This document shows positions 35,485-47,909 of a DNA stretch of 64,000 nt, in pieces. Each line of letters opens with the position of its first letter. The stretch's first letter is position 1. The notes under the pieces are model-generated. The model was not told the origin of the DNA. It saw nothing but the letters and a program-made list of their open reading frames with translations, and searched no databases. Location: the NCBI RefSeq assembly GCF_026212465.1, contig NC_080052.1:12804434-12868433 (forward strand), in the 5' to 3' direction. Position numbers and translations under genes: made by a program. Source of the DNA: Amaranthus tricolor (lineage: Eukaryota; Streptophyta; Magnoliopsida; Caryophyllales; Amaranthaceae).

Positions 35485-37618
35485 TTCTACCCTACTAAAA
35501 ATAAACTTCGTTTTCGAAGTTAAACCAAGTCCAAAGTCTTGACTTAATACATTTCCGAGTATACTACCATACTATGTACAACATAAGAAACTAAACTAAC
35601 CAGCTAACCTTAAGGGTTCGACCAAGACCTAGCATTCCTCGAAATCTTACGATTCTACCCAACTTAGATTGGAGTTCATCCTCTAACTTACCTTTTAAAA
35701 ACTAAGGAGATGTAATAGTCATAACAATGATCATCGAAATAGTACATGAGCAAAACCAAGAATAGTCGCGTTTCAGAGCATTCTTTGCCTCTCGTTTGAC
35801 TTCCCTAGTTACGTGGATACCGTAGCTCGTTCACCAATGCTACAGAACCTCAAAGAGTATCACGCATATTCCTATTGAGAATCTAAAGTAGCGTCTCTTT
35901 GTACCGCAAAGTGTCATCAAGGGTTAGCTATTCGAGCTGAAGAACGTGTGAGTCGCCTCTGATGTAATGTCTCAGCTAAGATGTGAATCATGTCATGCAT
36001 TCGGTCGATAGAAGTTGGTCAAGCAAGGCGTTAAGCTACTTTACCCATGCGCTCAAGAATCTCAAACAATCATAATACTTATATACCCTCTAACAGGTGA
36101 ACTATAAGCATAACAACCCTTAGATAAAGAAATGCCAAACCCAAATATCGAAATAACATACTTCTCAATGCTAACCAACAAAGCGTCAATCTCATAACTA
36201 CTCCTGATTAATTATGGATTACAATAACCCAAAATCTTTGATACGACCATCTAATATACTTCATACCTCGGAATAAAAAACTAACTTACCTTACAAGGAA
36301 ACTCAACATCATTAGGATCCCGAGAAATTTCTCTTTAAGTAAATCAATAAAATTATTTATAGCAATTCATATCTCACCCTTACCATTATCGCGTTCAACT
36401 TGGTAACCAATCCAATCGATTCATAATCATCTAAAATCATACTGAATTCAAACACAACCTGTTATAACCTCAAAATATTCAAAAATCTTTAAAACCTAGA
36501 ACACCAGTTTTCTCTTTGCAACCCTAGTAATTATATAACAGTCTATCTCATATAAGCTCGATATCATCCTCAAGCTATCAATAGAAAATCATCCATTTAT
36601 AAGTAATTTAACCCATGTTGAATCTAGTATAAAACTCATTAGAACCTTGAACATAAATCTTACAATTCTAACTTATGTTGATTCATATTGTACTCATTAC
36701 CTACACAACACAATTTTCTCCTCGTGCATTAAACAAACTCTATATCATAGTTAAACCTTGACTTCGCATTTTTTCTCCAAGTCTGTAGACATGAATCCTT
36801 GGTAGCATTGTAATCATTACCCTAAAGTCCTAACATATATTACTAAATAACTTCCGCAGTTTAATTGTTTCAAATAATCATAAATTTGAAACACTATTCT
36901 TGTAATATATAAACCATACCATTTTAATAACCTAAGTCTTCCACTCTAGATCCTCCAAAACCTTCATTGATATCACACTACTAGTTTCGACGCTGAATCT
37001 TATATTCATCAGTGACACTCTATCATCAAATTATGTTTACACTTAGTAACATCCAATGAAGGTTATATTCTCATTCATAATTGCATGATCTCCAAATATC
37101 GCATTCATGTCAGAACTATAAGTCGCTACCTATTCATGAAACTCCTCTCAAAATAATGGCACTATCGACACTTCATAACCATTTAACCTTGTTTTCTTGT
37201 ACCAAACTATAATCACATTCATGGATCGACAGACAAAAGTTGATAGTGAAGAGCTAGCAACAAGAAACGTGATACGATTCATAATCTTAGAATATTTAGC
37301 TACTAGAACAATAATCAACAAGGAGCTATGATAAACATAAAGACATAGGCATCGATAAAAAAATACTTCCAATATGGCATTGACCAACTGAATCTTCTTA
37401 CCATCACGATCAATCGTTAAAGCGTTTCCCGTTTAACCCCGTAATCCTCACACCTCACACCTTATATTTTCTATGAAAATCTAACCAGCTCAATCACCTA
37501 GACTAATTTTGATCTCTTATCTGAAATATCTAACTCCTCAAATCATTCATTTTCTTACTCCCAAGATTGAATGCCCACTAGGTGAACTAACCCTAAAGAT
37601 TAGTCACGGTTGTGGGTC
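35485..37618 (-). mobile_element. LARD A internal region, non-coding
   Basis: About 2.1 kb between the LTRs with no gag or pol motif in any frame. Next to the left LTR, the minus strand reads AGTAGGGTAGAA, a plausible polypurine tract. Large LTRs with a non-coding interior define a LARD, which must borrow proteins from another element. Parts match the interior of LARD B (for example 37220-37350 against 51690-51820). Confidence 0.8.
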
Positions 37619-37633
37619 GGCTCTGATACCACC
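37619..37633 (-). promoter_or_regulatory. LARD A primer binding site
   Basis: GGCTCTGATACCACC on + is the inverse of a GGTATCAGAGCC tRNA-Met primer site and adjoins the right LTR. It fixes the element's orientation as minus. Confidence 0.9.
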
Positions 37634-39744
37634 TGTACAATCCGACTTACCGTTAACTGAGTAAACAGGGTCATCACGTGGTTTATTTCCCAAGAAAGTT
37701 GAATCTCAATTCCAAAACTTATGCAAAGGGGTTACCAGTTCTATGACATAGCTGTATCAGTTAATTCTCAATCCAAACATCTAACTAAAACACAAAGTAA
37801 TCATGAAAGTCACTATAAAAGTCTAACATAACCAATACAATCTATTCCAATACACATTTACCAAAACCTAATACAAAGCTATAACATCTCACGTACTCAT
37901 GTCATTTTAACATCCATGTAACTCTAATCATCACCGCTAACCAATCGTTCCCGACTGGTTTCGATCTGTACACAGTCTAAAAGATGGAAACAACAGTGGG
38001 ACATGTTAAACTGAATGAGAAGGAGCAGTCTAAAATAAAACAAACACATTAAATCAAATCGAAGGTGTAAAAGCAATATCAATTCACTAGATCTTTGTGC
38101 GCACGGGGAGTCTGGTTGAGAGGAACATCCATAACTCTAAGACTATGTCACTCACGGGTGAGGCTAGTAAATAATTTGAATGACGATTCACCTCAAATGT
38201 ATGGAATAGGAAAAAATGTCCCACCACTCCGACAATTACCAGCTCGTAAGCTAGATCCATTGACCATATCAATATCAGGATAATCATTCACAACCAATTT
38301 ATCTAAACAATATAATTTGACAAACTTTAATCAAACAATTTTAAAAACTGTAGTCTGGCCAAATCATTTAAGAGACTGCTATTACTCACTGACAACGTAG
38401 CTTTAAGAACTCGAGTCTGGTCCTCAGCAATCAACTAGAAGGGTTCTTCGATGATAACGTCTCCTGGAGCATAACAAAGTCACAACATCACTAAAGAGTG
38501 TTCGATAGTACTACACTAGCAGATAACTTATTACATCTCCCCCTCAAACACGAAGCTTATACCAAGATTCTATCCTAGCGTTTCTAATCATCAATGTTTG
38601 TAAAGAACTAATAGTCCACCTAAGATCTTAAATCATCTAACATTTAGTTCTTGACAAGTATCCATAATAAAATTACATCTCAACATCGCCTATTTGTACC
38701 AATCAATATAATACTCATTCTTTTCAAGATGGTCCAATTATCCAATTAGCACAACAATGAAGATTTTACTCACCACTAATGAATCCACAAGAACCGTTTA
38801 ATTCATTCCAAGACATCGAATTATTAAATATTTTGCCATTAACACTCCTAGTTCCTATAGTAATCCAACATCACATTTCCACTATACTAGCTACAAGGTC
38901 CATTACATTTAATTGAGCAGCTTATACAATGAATCTCAAATGTTTAACTTCATGAGTTTTTTGATTGAAAAGATTAATTTAGTAAGAGCATGTCAATTGA
39001 ATGTGATAAAGAAATGGTAATCCAATTGCATATATCCAAAAGATGCGGCTAACAAGATGAAATAACAAAATTAACAAAAGAAACTTGACTATCTTCTTGC
39101 CCTATACTGGGATGTGCCGAAAGAAGAGAGAGCAAGAAGGCACGGTTATTGTTGAAATTATAGAATTGAAATTCAGAGAAAGAGGGGATTATACATGTTA
39201 TTATTTTGTTCGTTATTTCCGAAAATCGAAGAACCAGATGGAACAAAGATGATTTGGCTTCGATTATTGTTGAAATTCTAAGTCAGAAGAACCATGGAAA
39301 GAGGATTTGTTAATGTATTGAAGGATTCAACAAGAAAAGAAGAAATTTCAACCCTAATTTCAGAGAGAATGTCGAAAAGACAAGGGAAAGAGCAGCGACA
39401 ACAGCCGCAATTGTTGAGGTTCGAAGGACTTTCAGTGGCGTTTTGTTGGGGTTGTTGCTGAATTTTCAGATATGGCACAAGGGAGATGAGTAATGGTTGG
39501 ATTGGGTAACATCCAGTTTCATTTAGGCTTTTAATATATAGCAAATGAGGATTATGGAAAAAAAAATTAAATACTAAATAAGAGGTAAAGAAGATTAATT
39601 AATAAAAATAAAAGAGATGTAACTAATAAGCCCAATTACTATTTTATAATGTTAGCTCGAAATTCTTTATTGAACTCATCCCACAACAATTCTCGTTCCA
39701 ATATTTATTTTAATATTCTTAATATTAATTCCTTAAATGGTACA
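37634..39744 (-). repeat. LARD A, 5' LTR (right)
   Basis: It starts TGTACAATCCG (one A fewer than the left LTR) and ends AAATGGTACA, 2111 bp. Deletions relative to the left copy lie near 38590 and 39145. Confidence 0.85.
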
Positions 39745-40428
39745 TTCTACCCAATTAAAAATAAACTTCGTCTTTGAAGTTAAACCAAGTCCAAAGTCTT
39801 GACTTAATACATTTCCGAGTATACTACCATACTATGTACCACATAAGAAACTAAACTAACCAGCTAACCTTAAGGCTTCGACCAGGACCTAACATTCCCC
39901 GAAATCTTACAATTCTACCCAACTTAGAATGGAGTTCATCCTCTAACTTACCTTTTAAAAACTAAGGAGATTTATTAGTTATAACAATGATCATCGAAAT
40001 AATACATGAGCAATACCAAGAATAGTCGCGTTTCATGGCATTCTTTGGCTCCCGTTTGACTTCCCTAGTTACGTGGATACTGTAGCTTGTTCACGAATTC
40101 TACACAACCTCAAAGAGTATCGCGCATATTCCTATCAAGAATCTAAAGTGGCGTCTCTTTGTACCACAAAGTGTCATCAAGGGTTAGCTATTTGGGCTGA
40201 AGAACGTGTGAGTTGCCTCTGATGTAATGTCTCAGCTAAGATGTTAATCATGTCATGCATTCGGTCGATAGAAGCTGGTCAAGCAAGGCGTTAAGCTACT
40301 TTACCTATGCGCTCAAGAATCTTAAACAATAATAATACTTATATGCCCTCCAACAAGTCAACTATAAGCATAACAACCCTTATATAAAGAAATGCCACAC
40401 CTAAATTTCGAAATAACATAATTTTCAG
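39745..40428 (-). mobile_element. Extra LARD A internal segment outside the right LTR
   Basis: This stretch matches 35485-36165, the interior next to the left LTR, and then stops abruptly. So LTR-internal-LTR is followed by a second piece of interior, which implies unequal recombination or tandem insertion, with truncation at about 40428. Confidence 0.8.
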
Positions 40429-40740
40429 TTTTTTAAATTGATTTTTTAAATATTTGATAATCACAATTTTTAAAATGATTTTTTTTACTAATATGAAGTT
40501 TTCAGCTAAAACTTTTCTGTTCTTTCTTAAAAGTAAAGTCAAAGATACTTTAATTTACAAATTTGGGCTTTGAATATGAATAATTCTAACTAATTACTTA
40601 ATATTTTAGCAAATTTAAGTTCATTTGTAAGATCGTACGATCCTAAGATTCGATTCTACTCTTTGAATGATTATAATAAGAATTTAATAAATTTGCTTGT
40701 TTTTATAATTATGATTATTTTTTTAATAAACTGAAAAGAT
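40429..40740. other. AT-rich spacer
   Basis: Non-coding sequence between the truncated LARD and the LINE 3' end. I see nothing in it. Confidence 0.5.
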
Positions 40741-42510
40741 TTTTCATTGCACCAAAACAAAGATAGTTAATACACCAACAACAGGAAGTCACCACCTTCG
40801 TAACAGTGCATCAGTATGAAGGAGACCCCCATCTTCTAGGAAGGGTTAAGCCAACTTACTCATCATGAGTAAAGGAGGAAGGAAAACCGACACAAAGAAA
40901 GATGTAGAAATACAAAGATACAAGCATAGTTAATACAGATTCCTAAACGAACTATGAGTAGAATTCTATAGAAGGGTATAAAGCATGGAATCTAAGCTTT
41001 ATCTCTTATTTAAAGCGATGCATAAAAGCCTGAACTGAGCTAACATGGCGATGCCAAACAACTTCTTTTTTCACTCTCCATAGGTGGTAAGTGAGGCTAC
41101 ACAAATAACAGATATAACAACTTTTCGCTGGAAATGGGACGTTTTCCATTTCTTGATGGCAAATCTATTCCCAGAAGAGTTGGGAATAAGAATGCCCAAC
41201 TAAGAATTCACTTCTTCAACACATCTAGAGCTAAAAGTACACTTGAAAAACATATACTCTATAGTTTTAGCAGTAAGAACGCACATGGGGCAGTTATTAT
41301 CTTCGACTATTCCAATCTTAAAGAGTTTATCTTTTGTCTTAAGTTTGTTTTGCAAAGCAAGCCACAAAACAAAGCGTGCTCTAGGTATAGAGGTTCTATT
41401 CTATAAAAAGCTCGTCTAAGGGACACTATTATCTTGAGTGGGTTGTGCCTTATAAACTTCACAAATCATGTATTTTCTATGTTGAACCTAATGTGCTAGC
41501 TTATCTATAGCCATGCAAATCTTCTTTACCACCCAGCTAGCAGTAGGGGTTTTAAAGATGAGCTAGTTTGCGCCCTTCATATAAACACCATGGATCCATC
41601 AAACCCAAAGAGATTCTGTCAGATGATGGATATGCCAAGCTAGCTTGCCAACAACAACCATATGCCATGTTTCAATATCCCTAAGACCAAAACCCCCTTC
41701 CTTTTTAGGACGACATAGGAGATTCACTTTCCTAATGACTGACTTAGGAACGATGAATAGCATACACCAGTAGGAACTAATACTTATAAAGACCAAAGAG
41801 ATGAGCCGAACCCTGGCAGCATAAGAGAGGGATATTCCATACCATGTGCAGATTCAAGCTGTCATTTTATCAACAAGAGTTTCACAATCTGCAGCAAATA
41901 TCTTCCTAGAGGTAAGAGGAACGCCTAAGTACCGGAAAGGAAGAGAACTAATAAGAAGTTTAACCTCTTAAGCAATCAAAAATTTAAGATCCATAGGATA
42001 AGCTACCAGATAAATAGATGGTTTTGAGTGATTAGCACAAAGCTCAGTAGAAGCAGTTAAGGTACTCAAACCATGACATAATAGTTGGGCGGAGTTAAGA
42101 TCACCCCAACAAAACAACATAAGATCATTTGCAAAAGATAGGTGGTTTGGCTGCATATTCCAGCATTTTGGATAAAATTTGAACTGCTTGTTTAAGCCAA
42201 TGACCATAAGAATCCTGGAGAAGTACTCCACACCAATCACAAATAGAAGGGGAGATATAGGATCACTTTGCCTTAAACCTCGCCTTGGATTAATTGTGTA
42301 GGAGGGGCCACTATTTAGCATGATGAAATAGTGAGTCAGATTGATACATACCATGATAATTTTAATAAAATGTGGAAGGAAATTAAGGGAAATAAGCATA
42401 TCATGGAGAAATGACCACTCCATAGTATTGTAGGCCTTCCTCAAGTCAACATTAATAAGGCAACTACGATAGCAACCCTTCCCAAAATAATGCTTAACAA
42501 TATCTTAGCA
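40741..42510 (-). pseudogene. LINE (L1-type) ORF2 fragment: RT to zf-RVT
   Basis: Reading minus: RT core with RKAYNTMEWSFLHDML (42440), GLRQSDPISPLLF (about 42280) and SFANDLMLF (about 42135); then KKEGGFGLRDIETW (about 41690); then a zf-RVT-like region with IPRARFVLWLALQNKLKTKD and CPMC (about 41390-41280). The endonuclease half is missing. Both catalytic Asp positions read Asn (AYN for AYD, FAND for FADD), so RT activity would be lost. Several stops and frame changes are present. The 3' end resembles the fragment at 32790. Confidence 0.88.
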
Positions 42511-42512
42511 TA

Positions 42513-42665
42513 CAGTAGTAGAAAAAACATCAAGTGCTGCGATTTTTTACCCAAGATATGGTGCAGGTTTGACCCATCGCACTATTACTAGGAGTAGATA
42601 GTCTATTAATCAATATTGCGGTTAAAAACCGCATCATATAATATCATTATATGCAGAGGTTCCCC
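42513..42665 (+). mobile_element. CACTA-type 5' terminus fragment
   Basis: CAGTAGTAGAAAAAAC at 42513-42528 is close to the CACTAGTGGAAAAAAC terminus of the elements at the left of the window, and AAGTGCTGCG and TTGCGGTTAAAAACCGCA follow, like their subterminal repeats. Only about 150 bp remain; the rest appears replaced by the Copia fragment. Confidence 0.6.
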
Positions 42666-42689
42666 TATAACAACTACATATATCCTATT

Positions 42690-43217
42690 GATAGTGTGCC
42701 ATTTTTATCCAAAATAGTGTGAAAAAGGCGATGCCGGAAGGAACGATCGCGGCAAAATGGGAAGAGATTAATTCAAAGACACTATCGGCAATCCAACTAT
42801 ATCTTTCAAATGAAGTGCTAAGAGAGGTTGTTAAAGAAACTACAACCAAGGGGATATGGGAGAAATTGAAATCACTCTATATGGCCAAGAGTGTTACCAA
42901 TAGGCTACTTTTGAAAAGTAGACTCTACGATCTACTGCTTGGAGGAAGGTAAAACTTTAAAACCTCACTTAAATGAGTTTTATTCCATTGTTATGGATTT
43001 ACAAAACGTAGATGTTAAGCTTGATGATCAAGACTTGGCTATTGACCTTTTATGTTCTCTACCCCCTTCTTACAAAAATTTTAGAGAAACTCTAATTTAT
43101 GGTAGAGATAACTTGAGTAGTGATGATGTGAAAAACGTTTTGACACAAATGGATCTTATTGATTCACAATTATCACAAAAATCACAAAGTAGTACGAGTG
43201 ATGGGTTGTTTTCTTAG
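42690..43217 (+). pseudogene. Tork/Tnt1-like Copia gag fragment
   Basis: Two frames joined by a frameshift near 42945 read SAIQLYLSNEVLREVV, GIWEKLKSLYMAKSVTNRL, then HLNEFYSIVMDLQNVDV and LLCSLPPSYKNF. This is the UBN2-type gag of Tnt1-like Copia elements. The beginning and 5' LTR are missing. The sequence jumps after 43217 directly into integrase, so zinc knuckle, protease and the first part of integrase are deleted. Confidence 0.88.
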
Positions 43218-43720
43218 AATGGAAGAAAATGATAGAGAAAAAGACCGGTAGGAGCATCAAGACCTTGAGAACCGATAATGGTCTTGAATTTGTTGATAAT
43301 AAATTTCTTCAATATTGTTCTAATGAAGGTATTGTTAGACATAGAACTTGTACAGGGCATACTCAACAAAATGGTGTTTCGGAGAGGATGAACAAGATGT
43401 TATTGGAGAGGGCTCGGTGTATGCTAAACCAAGCAAAATTGGGAAAGAAATTTTGGGCCGAAGCCGTGGCTACGGCATGTTATTTGAACAATCGCTCACC
43501 TCATACTGCCTTGAAATTCAAATCACCACAAGAAGTGTGGTACAACACTCCAGTTAATTATTCTAGTCTTAGAGTCTTTGGTTGTCCGACTTATTTTCAT
43601 GTAAAAGATGGTAAGTTAGAACCTAGGGCTAGAAAATGCATTTTTGTGGGATATGGAGTGGGTGTAAAAGGGTATAGGGTTTGGTGTATGAGTCAAAAAG
43701 AATAATTACTTCAAGAGATG
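43218..43720 (+). pseudogene. Tork-like Copia integrase, C-terminal part
   Basis: TLRTDNGLEF, then QQNGVSERMNK and VFGCPTYFHVKDGK mark the second Asp and the Glu of the catalytic triad and the C-terminal region. The HHCC finger and first Asp are missing. The frame ends at 43705 and coding-like sequence continues in another frame into the RT. Confidence 0.88.
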
Positions 43721-43792
43721 TTGTATTTGATGAAAATAGCATGTTAGTCTCTAGTGTATAAAAGCCCATTGATAATCTTGTAAATCTTCCTA

Positions 43793-45559
43793 TTGATGCA
43801 CAAGTGGAGGTTCAACCTCCTAATATTGATGAAGAAAAAATTGATGATGATGATATTCAACAAAAGGTCTCCTTCTTTGTCCATAACTAGGCAAAGAAGG
43901 AAGATTGTGGCTCCAAGGAGGTATATTAAAGAGTGTGATTATGTTGCATATGCTCTCAACATTTCTAGTGAATTCGAAGGGTTACATGAACCAAGTACGT
44001 ACAAGGAGGCTATGGCCTCAAGTGACCCAAGCAAATGGTTGATAGCCATGAAGCAAGATGTGGAATCTCTTGCAAAGAATGAAACTTGGGATATCGTTGA
44101 AGCACCAAAGAAAAAGAAAATTGTTGGGTGCAAGTGGATATTCAAGAGGAAGAAGGGTCTATCTAGTGGTGTTCCTCCCATCTACAAAGCAAGGATGGTT
44201 GCAAAGGGATACTCTCAAATTGAGAGTGTCGATTTTCATGAGGTATTCTCACCGGTAGTGAAGCACTATTCTATAAGAGCACTACTTGTTTTGGTAGCGA
44301 TGGAGGATTTGAAGTTACATCAATTGGATGTGAAAACGGCGTTTCTTCACGGTGAGCTTGAAGAAGAAATTTTTATAAAGCAGCCGGAAGGTTTTGAGGT
44401 CGCCGGTAAGGAAGGTCATGTGTGTAGATTGAAAAGGTCATTATATGGGTTGAAGCAATCGCCAAGACAATGGTACAAGAGGTTTGATACTTGTATGATT
44501 TCACATGATTTCATTAGAAGTTCTTATGATAATTGTGTTTATCTTAAGAAACTTAAAGATGGTTCTTTATTGTATTTGCTTTTATATGTTGATGGTATGC
44601 TAGTAGCATGTAGTTCTATATTTGAGGTGGAGAACTTGAAAGTGTTGCTTTCAAGTGAATTTGTTGTGAAGGATCTTGGTGAAGTCAAGAAGATTCTTGG
44701 AATGGAGATTTTGAGAGACGGGGCTAAAGGTGTCTTATACCTTAGTCAAACGAAGTACATTGAGAAAGTTGTGCAATGTTTCTCCATGGATGATGGTAAA
44801 GGTGTGTCTACTCCTCTTGCCTCTCATTTCAAGTTGTTCAAGAGGTTGTGTCCACAAACAAAGGCGGAAGAAGAGCAAATGGTAAGAATTCCGTACACAA
44901 GTGCCGTTGGTAGCGTGATGTATGCCATGGTATGTTCTAGACCCGACATAGCTTATGCGGTGAGTTTGGTAAGTAGATATATGTCAAATCCGGGTAAGGG
45001 ACATTGGAAGGCACTTAAGTGGTTATTGAGGTATTTGAAAAGTACTTCTAATGTTTGTCTCATGTACGGGAAGGATTCAACCGAGTTAACCGGGTTTTGG
45101 GACTCGGACTATGGAGGTGATCTTGATAATAGAAAGTCCACAATTGGGTTCGTGTTCACATTGGGTGGTTCGACGGTAAGTTGGGAATCATCGTTACAAG
45201 ATGTGTTTGCTTTTTCAACGATCGAAGCGAAGTACATAGCCGTTGCCGAGTCATTCAAGGAGGCAAAGTGGCTCAAAGGTCTTGTTGGTGAGATGTGCAA
45301 CAAGGTGTGTTCGGTAAGTGTGTATTGTGATAGTCAAAGTGCAATTCGCTTGGCTAGAAATCAAAATTCTTTTCATAGAAGGTCCAAACACATTGATATT
45401 AAGTATAATTTCATCTGGCATGAAGTTGAGCACAAAAGGGTGATTTTGAAGAAAATTGATACTAAATAAAACCCGGCCGACATGATGACAAAGCCATTGC
45501 CTACTATCAATTTTGATTTGTGTGTTGACTTGGTTGGTTTAGCTCCTTACTTGAAGTAA
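43793..45559 (+). pseudogene. Tork-like Copia reverse transcriptase and RNase H
   Basis: A long ORF gives IYKARMVAKGYSQIESVDFH, QLDVKTAFLHGELEEEIF, the catalytic region LLYVDGMLVACSS (about 44585), then the RNase H motifs DSDYGGDLDNRKST and IEAKYIAVAE. YVDG replaces the usual YVDD, so the RT active site has lost an Asp. A TAA at 45467-45469 interrupts the usual ENPADMMTKPL-type ending, which follows in frame to a stop at about 45559. Confidence 0.92.
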
Positions 45560-45660
45560 TGCCCTTTAGGGAATTTGTGGTGTGTATTTTATTTTTTGTT
45601 AATATTTTTTGGTAAGATGAAGTGGATTGATTAATGCTTTGACTTGGGTGAACTCAAGTC

Positions 45661-45671
45661 AAGGTGGAGAT
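45661..45671 (+). promoter_or_regulatory. Polypurine tract of the Tork-like Copia
   Basis: AAGGTGGAGA immediately precedes the 3' LTR start, the expected position for plus-strand priming. Confidence 0.8.
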
Positions 45672-46550
45672 TGTTATGAATAGGTGTGACTTGAGAGCAC
45701 AAGTTGATGTGTGCATTCATGTGTGTGACTCTTGAGATAGAATCCAATGATTGTGTTAATGTGGATGTTTAAGTTGATAACTTAATGATTTTAGTGTTAA
45801 GTCTGATTTATTGTGTTGAAGTATTCATAGGAATTATTGGTGTTAATGGTGATTAATGAAGAAGTGCAAAGGGTCTTGGAAGATGCTTTGCTCGAGCAGA
45901 AACTGACATAAGAATACTGAAGGTCGCTCGACCAGCTTGCTGGACCGAGCGAGCTCTTAAGTTGGTCGAGCGGACAAACAGAATGTATCCAGAAGCTGCC
46001 TGTAGCTTGCTCGGTGAGCTCTCTGTTTTGGTCGAGCGGATCCTATGATACGCCTAGGATGCTGTTTTTTGTCCTTTCAAGTTTTTGGAGCTGTTTCATA
46101 TCATTCATTATTCAACATTAAGCATGTATTAATTGAGCAATTGTCATTGAATGTTCTTAATACTATAAATAGAGCTCTCATACTCACTCAAGATTGATCA
46201 TAAAACACAACTCCTAAGTTAACACATAGCTTTTTGATCTTATCCTTTACACAATTGTAATACTTAATTTGTAAGAGTATTTTATACTCCTTTGATATAA
46301 TATAAACATGAAAACTACACACGACGGAGGACGTAGCCATCATTAGGTGAACCTTCTTAAATCTTTGTGTCCTTTTTTCCTAGTTTTACATTATCAAACA
46401 TTTGTTTAGTTCATTGTTATTACTATCATTCATCAAAGTTCTTAGCTTTGTATCGATCTTGGCAATTATTTCAATTATTTAGAGGAAGTTTACTCCTCAT
46501 GATTTAACTGTTATAGATCGGACTTTGGAAAAAATAATATTGGCTTAACA
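45672..46550 (+). repeat. Tork-like Copia 3' LTR
   Basis: 879 bp from TGTTATGAATAGG to TTGGCTTAACA, with short inverted ends TGTTA/TAACA. A TATA box (CTATAAATAGAGC) lies at about 46163-46175. No matching 5' LTR exists in the window, so the element is 5'-truncated. Confidence 0.82.
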
Positions 46551-47025
46551 AAAAAATTATTATTTCCAATTATCAGCGTTACATCTTAATATCATATCAT
46601 ACAATATTATTCCATCTTAATAACACTTTTTCATTCTAATAATCTACCCACTCGGTAGATAAAATTTTTTCTGTAAAATTATCATGAAATAAAATTTGTT
46701 AATTTAGCAAAACTAAGTAGTAACTATTTACAAATAATTCTAATTTCACTTCCTACTATTTTATCCCCGTAAAAATTCCTTTTACTTGGTGAACTTGAAT
46801 GTTAGTACTTCCCTCTAACTTAAATCCATTTCTTCATTTATTTCTTCGCTGTACTCCTCGACAAGGTATTTTCGTTTTAACTTTCTGATTTTCTACCACG
46901 TTTCTATTTTACCGTTGAATTTGAGGTTAAATTCTGTAAGTTTTCAACAATTGTAAATGCGGAAATCATATCTATCGTTTACTTTCAATTCAAATTTCTA
47001 TTTTTCTAAAATTAATCAATCAATA
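46551..47025. other. AT-rich spacer
   Basis: Non-coding. It may include the end of the MURA-type element that continues at 48763, but I find no terminal repeat. Confidence 0.4.
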
Positions 47026-47033
47026 ATTAGGGA

Positions 47034-47621
47034 TAGGGATGGCAACGGATTCTGAACGCAGATCGGATCTGTAGATCCGAATTCATTTTTCACAGGTCTA
47101 GGTCTTAAAATTCTAGACCCATTAGATTCGGGTCGGGTCTAAATACATTTAGAATTGACAGATCCATATATGGGTTTTAAAAATACCCAGATCCGAAACC
47201 GTGGATCCTTAAACCCCGTTTTATTAAAAAATACTTAGAAGTAATACTCCACTAGTTTTCCTACGCTTTTGTGATTTATTGTTTATCAAACTTTGCATGT
47301 GAGTCTAAAAATTATTGATCTTCAATTAACAGATAAGTAACTCAATATAATAAGAATTTACTATTTTTCGTCAGATTTTTTGATTGTAAAAATTTTTTTT
47401 TTATTTTAATGGATTTAAGTTTGTTATCTTACACAAACTTGATTATTAAAATATGTCTAATGGATATATTTTCATCACAATGTTTCTGTTACTTGCTTTT
47501 TGGTAATATTATTGTTGTTTTAATTTTTATTTGTACTATATAGAAGTAATTTTTATCTATTCATCGAATTAATTTTAAGTTTATAATGCTATTTTGAATG
47601 ATAGATTGTGTAGTTATGTAG

Positions 47622-47672
<51 letters not shown>

Positions 47673-47901
47673 CAATGAATATAACTATATAACAGTCTCA
47701 ATACGCTGCAGAGTTCAATAAAACATGTGAAAATAAATTGGACCGTTTTTGATCCGGATCCAATACTAGATCTGCAATATGCATGGATCCGAATCCTAAA
47801 AGTCTAGACCTGCAGATTGCTAACTGGGTTCAATCTATGAAAAAAGATCTAAATCCATGTCCGTCTGGATCCGGTTTAGATCCGACCCGTTGCCATCGAT
47901 A
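47034..47901. mobile_element. Non-autonomous hAT-like element with 8-bp target duplication
   Basis: Ends TAGGGATGGCAACGG and CCGTTGCCATCGATA are inverted with two mismatches. ATTAGGGA flanks both sides (47026-47033 and 47902-47909). An 8-bp duplication and a TAGGG-type end are typical of the hAT superfamily. The 868-bp interior has no coding sequence; it is rich in GATCC and AGATC motifs in both orientations near the ends, and contains a (TTA)n microsatellite at about 47626-47670. Confidence 0.88.
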
Positions 47902-47909
47902 ATTAGGGA

